From the NCBI GenBank assembly GCA_900548705.1, contig URLF01000057.1, positions 1 through 16,257 on the forward strand: a DNA stretch of 16,257 nt, in the 5' to 3' direction. Shown here piece by piece: positions 14,789 to 16,257 of the stretch. A program made the position numbers and the translations under genes. Every line of letters starts with the position of its first letter. Position 1 is the stretch's first letter. The notes under the pieces are model-generated. The model saw nothing but the letters and a program-made list of their open reading frames with translations. It was not told where the DNA came from and made no database searches. The stretch is from an uncultured Porphyromonadaceae bacterium (GTDB lineage Bacteria; Bacteroidota; Bacteroidia; Bacteroidales; Muribaculaceae).

Positions 14789-15574
14789 ATGATGTTGATA
14801 AGCAAGATTACTTCGCGTATGCCATTGGGCAAAGCTGTTTCAATTTTCTTCGCTGGAGCCGTATTGTTTGTTGTCCCGGTGTCAGCGCAGGATGCTCCGG
14901 TCCCTGAGGCCGGCACATGGTATCGTCTGGTGACGATGTATAACGGCACAGACGCACGCCTCGGCCGTTGTATACAATATTTCCCCGAAGGGTCTGCCCA
15001 TAGCGGTATGATATGGTCGGCCGACCCGGTGGATGCTTCGGATCCGGCATATGACTACCAGTTTTGGCGATTCGAGGCCGCCCCTGACAACCCGAAAATA
15101 TACGCCTTGGTCTGCAAGGGTGTGCCGGATGGGTATCTGAGCGCGGATCCAACTTCATTCTCTCCCGAAGGACGCTGGTTGTATATCGCAACTCCGGCGA
15201 CAGAGACCCCGACCGACAAATATGAGTTTGAGCTTGGCGGACTCCGTTCGGGGGTAGACGCGGATTCCGGGGAGGTTTATTCCGACATTTTTACTGATGA
15301 GGATAAGGTAGGGCAATACAAATACATTAATTGTGCAGGCGAAGACCAGGATTACGCAATAAACGTTGGCCGAGCCACAGCGCTCTATGATACTAATGAA
15401 TGGGTGTTTCGTCTCTCGCCCCACCAGCAGGTGTCCGGAGTGACCACAGTGTCGGCTGATACCGCTGACTCATCCGACCAGGCTACGCACGCCATTTACG
15501 ATTTGTTTGGCCGGCAGGTTGCCAACCCTGACCATGGGATATACATTGTCGATGGTCGTAAAATGGTGTTCTGA
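14789..15574 (+). CDS. Secreted protein with a short C-terminal type IX-like tail
   Basis: The protein has 261 residues. Residues 1-33 are a signal peptide with hydrophobic core AVSIFFAGAVLFVVPVSA, cut near VSA-Q; a second possible start is M11. The body (about 38-215) contains WYRLVTMYNG, QFWRFEA and DGYLSADPT, a pattern loosely like ricin-type beta-trefoil lectin repeats. This is only a resemblance. The last 26 residues (236-261) read IYDLFGRQV, a proline, then GIYIV and GRKMVF, the short C-terminal tail common on exported proteins of Prevotella and Muribaculaceae and similar to the end of type IX secretion signals. PorU in the same window would be the matching sortase class. Substrate and role unknown. 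No clear promoter was found; the leader has a 6-bp stem GGTTTC/GAAACC (14723-14747). Confidence 0.75.
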   Translation: MMLISKITSRMPLGKAVSIFFAGAVLFVVPVSAQDAPVPEAGTWYRLVTMYNGTDARLGRCIQYFPEGSAHSGMIWSADPVDASDPAYDYQFWRFEAAPDNPKIYALVCKGVPDGYLSADPTSFSPEGRWLYIATPATETPTDKYEFELGGLRSGVDADSGEVYSDIFTDEDKVGQYKYINCAGEDQDYAINVGRATALYDTNEWVFRLSPHQQVSGVTTVSADTADSSDQATHAIYDLFGRQVANPDHGIYIVDGRKMVF

Positions 15575-15659
15575 AAAATAGGAGTGGCGAATCCGTTTTT
15601 ATTTGGCCATATTTCTTATAAAATATAGTGCGGTCACAATAATGTGGATTTTGATGTCT

Positions 15660-15691
15660 GCAGGCGCGTTCCGGTATAAGAATGCGCCTGT
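15660..15691. repeat. Hairpin between the secreted protein and the rRNA promoters
   Basis: GCAGGCGCGTTC (15660-15671) pairs with GAATGCGCCTGT (15680-15691) over 12 positions, two of them G-U, around the eight-base loop CGGTATAA. No T tract follows on either strand, so it is not a typical terminator. It sits about 86 bases after the preceding stop codon. Confidence 0.5.
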
Positions 15692-15822
15692 AGCCGTGTA
15701 TGACCTTGGCGATGTCTTATGGAGATAGAATTTTAACATTCGTTGAAGTGGCTGAAATTCAGTGAATGGCGCTGGATATGCCGTAAAAACGTGTTTTTGG
15801 GCATAAATTTCTTGCCTGAAAA

Positions 15823-15854
15823 TTTGGAGGATTCGTGGAAAGTGCCTAACTTTG
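15823..15854 (+). promoter_or_regulatory. rRNA operon promoter P1
   Basis: TTTG (15823-15826), a 20-base spacer and TAACTTTG (15847-15854) match the Bacteroidetes promoter fully. It is about 355 bases upstream of 16S. Confidence 0.8.
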
Positions 15855-15865
15855 CACTCGCTTTT

Positions 15866-15902
15866 GGGACGGAGGTCCCGCCGAGACCCCGGCCGGGGTT
15901 TC
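15866..15902 (+). terminator. Terminator-like hairpins between rRNA promoters
   Basis: GGGAC-GGAG-GTCCC (15866-15879) is followed by GAGACCCC-GGCC-GGGGTTTC (15883-15902), whose core ACCCCGGCCGGGGT is a perfect palindrome. Only three Ts follow, so it is weak as a terminator. Placed just after P1, it could attenuate P1 transcripts. Confidence 0.35.
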
Positions 15903-15989
15903 AGTAACGATTGAAACGAAGGCCACAGGCTACGAGACGCAAGCCGGCCGCCACGAAAAAAAAAAAGTTCAAAATTTTTCCTCGAAAAA

Positions 15990-16021
15990 TTTGGCGGTTT
16001 GAAAAAGAGTTCGTAACTTTG
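15990..16021 (+). promoter_or_regulatory. rRNA operon promoter P2
   Basis: TTTG (15990-15993), a 20-base spacer and TAACTTTG (16014-16021) are a full match. The A/T-rich stretch 15955-15989 just upstream resembles an UP element. It lies about 190 bases before 16S. Confidence 0.85.
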
Positions 16022-16208
16022 CAAAGTTTTTCGGCGGCTCCGGAACGGAGGCCAACCCGAACGAGCACATTGAAAGATTTACAATAGACATTAAGAGTAG
16101 TACAAGAGCTAAAGAAGCACTTAGTCAATTCTCCAAACCCTGGCCGGGTCAACAAGAAGGCTTTTCCGAGTCCGTCCTGATTTCGAAAGAAAGAAGAACA
16201 AGATAACA
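16022..16208 (+). promoter_or_regulatory. Leader of the 16S rRNA transcript
   Basis: About 187 bases between P2 and mature 16S. A small hairpin CTCCG-GAA-CGGAG lies at 16038-16050. The rest is A-rich. It is expected to hold the upstream strand of the 16S processing stem, but its partner lies outside the window. I saw no clear boxA. Confidence 0.6.
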
Positions 16209-16257
16209 ACAACGAAGAGTTTGATCCTGGCTCAGGATGAACGCTAGCGACAGGCTT
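16209..16257 (+). rRNA. 16S ribosomal RNA, 5' end only
   Basis: AGAGTTTGATCCTGGCTCAG (16216-16235) is the conserved site near E. coli position 8, followed by GATGAACGCTAGCGACAGGC, typical of Bacteroidales. The mature 5' end is estimated at about 16209 by counting back from that site. The gene is cut by the window end. Confidence 0.98.

Noticed and set aside
15599..16024. 141-codon minus-strand frame in the rRNA upstream region
   Set aside because: It overlaps both rRNA promoters and their hairpins; the product is low-complexity with Phe/Arg-rich stretches.
1..16257. CRISPR array, prophage, transposon or defence system
   Set aside because: No spaced direct-repeat array, integrase, transposase or known defence domain was seen in any frame.

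Overview
The window looks like chromosomal DNA of a Bacteroidales bacterium, most likely of the Muribaculaceae/Duncaniella type (the family placement is inference). Three things support the order. The 16S rRNA gene that enters at the right edge has a Bacteroidales-like start. The promoters are of the Bacteroidetes kind (TTTG, then TAnnTTTG). The gene families are typical of the group: a peptidase-associated TonB-type outer-membrane protein, a PCMD-domain protein and the type IX secretion sortase PorU. Start codons lack convincing Shine-Dalgarno sequences, which is normal in this phylum.

Layout. Positions 1-655 have no convincing protein gene. They hold a GC-rich islet, several perfect hairpins, and a minus-strand promoter/terminator pair that may define a small RNA. 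Next comes a stand-alone TonB-dependent-receptor-like protein (656-2962), followed by a very long near-perfect inverted repeat (2975-3078). The rplU-rpmA ribosomal protein operon (3240-3858) has a clear promoter, a structured leader and a strong terminator. A short-chain dehydrogenase begins only five bases after that terminator. A 7TM-HD c-di-AMP phosphodiesterase of the PgpH family (4812-6848) has its own promoter placed almost on its start codon. The redox repressor rex (6936-7571) is followed closely by a fumarylacetoacetate-hydrolase-fold protein (7588-8226) that seems to have lost its metal ligands. A PCMD-domain secreted protein (8247-9206) lies on the minus strand. PorU (9466-12933) is followed by tRNA-Leu(UAA) on the minus strand and then enolase (13290-14582). 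The last protein gene (14789-15574) is a secreted protein whose C terminus resembles a short type IX secretion/anchoring tail. From 15575 the window is an rRNA-operon upstream region with two perfect tandem promoters and the first ~49 bases of 16S rRNA.

How the parts fit together. Most of this is housekeeping: translation (L21, L27, tRNA, rRNA), glycolysis (enolase), nucleotide second-messenger turnover (PgpH) and NADH sensing (Rex). Envelope and secretion genes are interspersed: the outer-membrane receptor, PorU, the PCMD protein and the tailed secreted protein. No phage, transposon, CRISPR array or obvious defence island was seen. The less ordinary items are the degenerate FAH-fold protein behind rex, the 34-bp RNA stem in which every mismatch is a G-U wobble on one strand, the candidate small RNA near the left edge, the near-leaderless architecture of the PgpH gene, and a PorU gene separated from porV.
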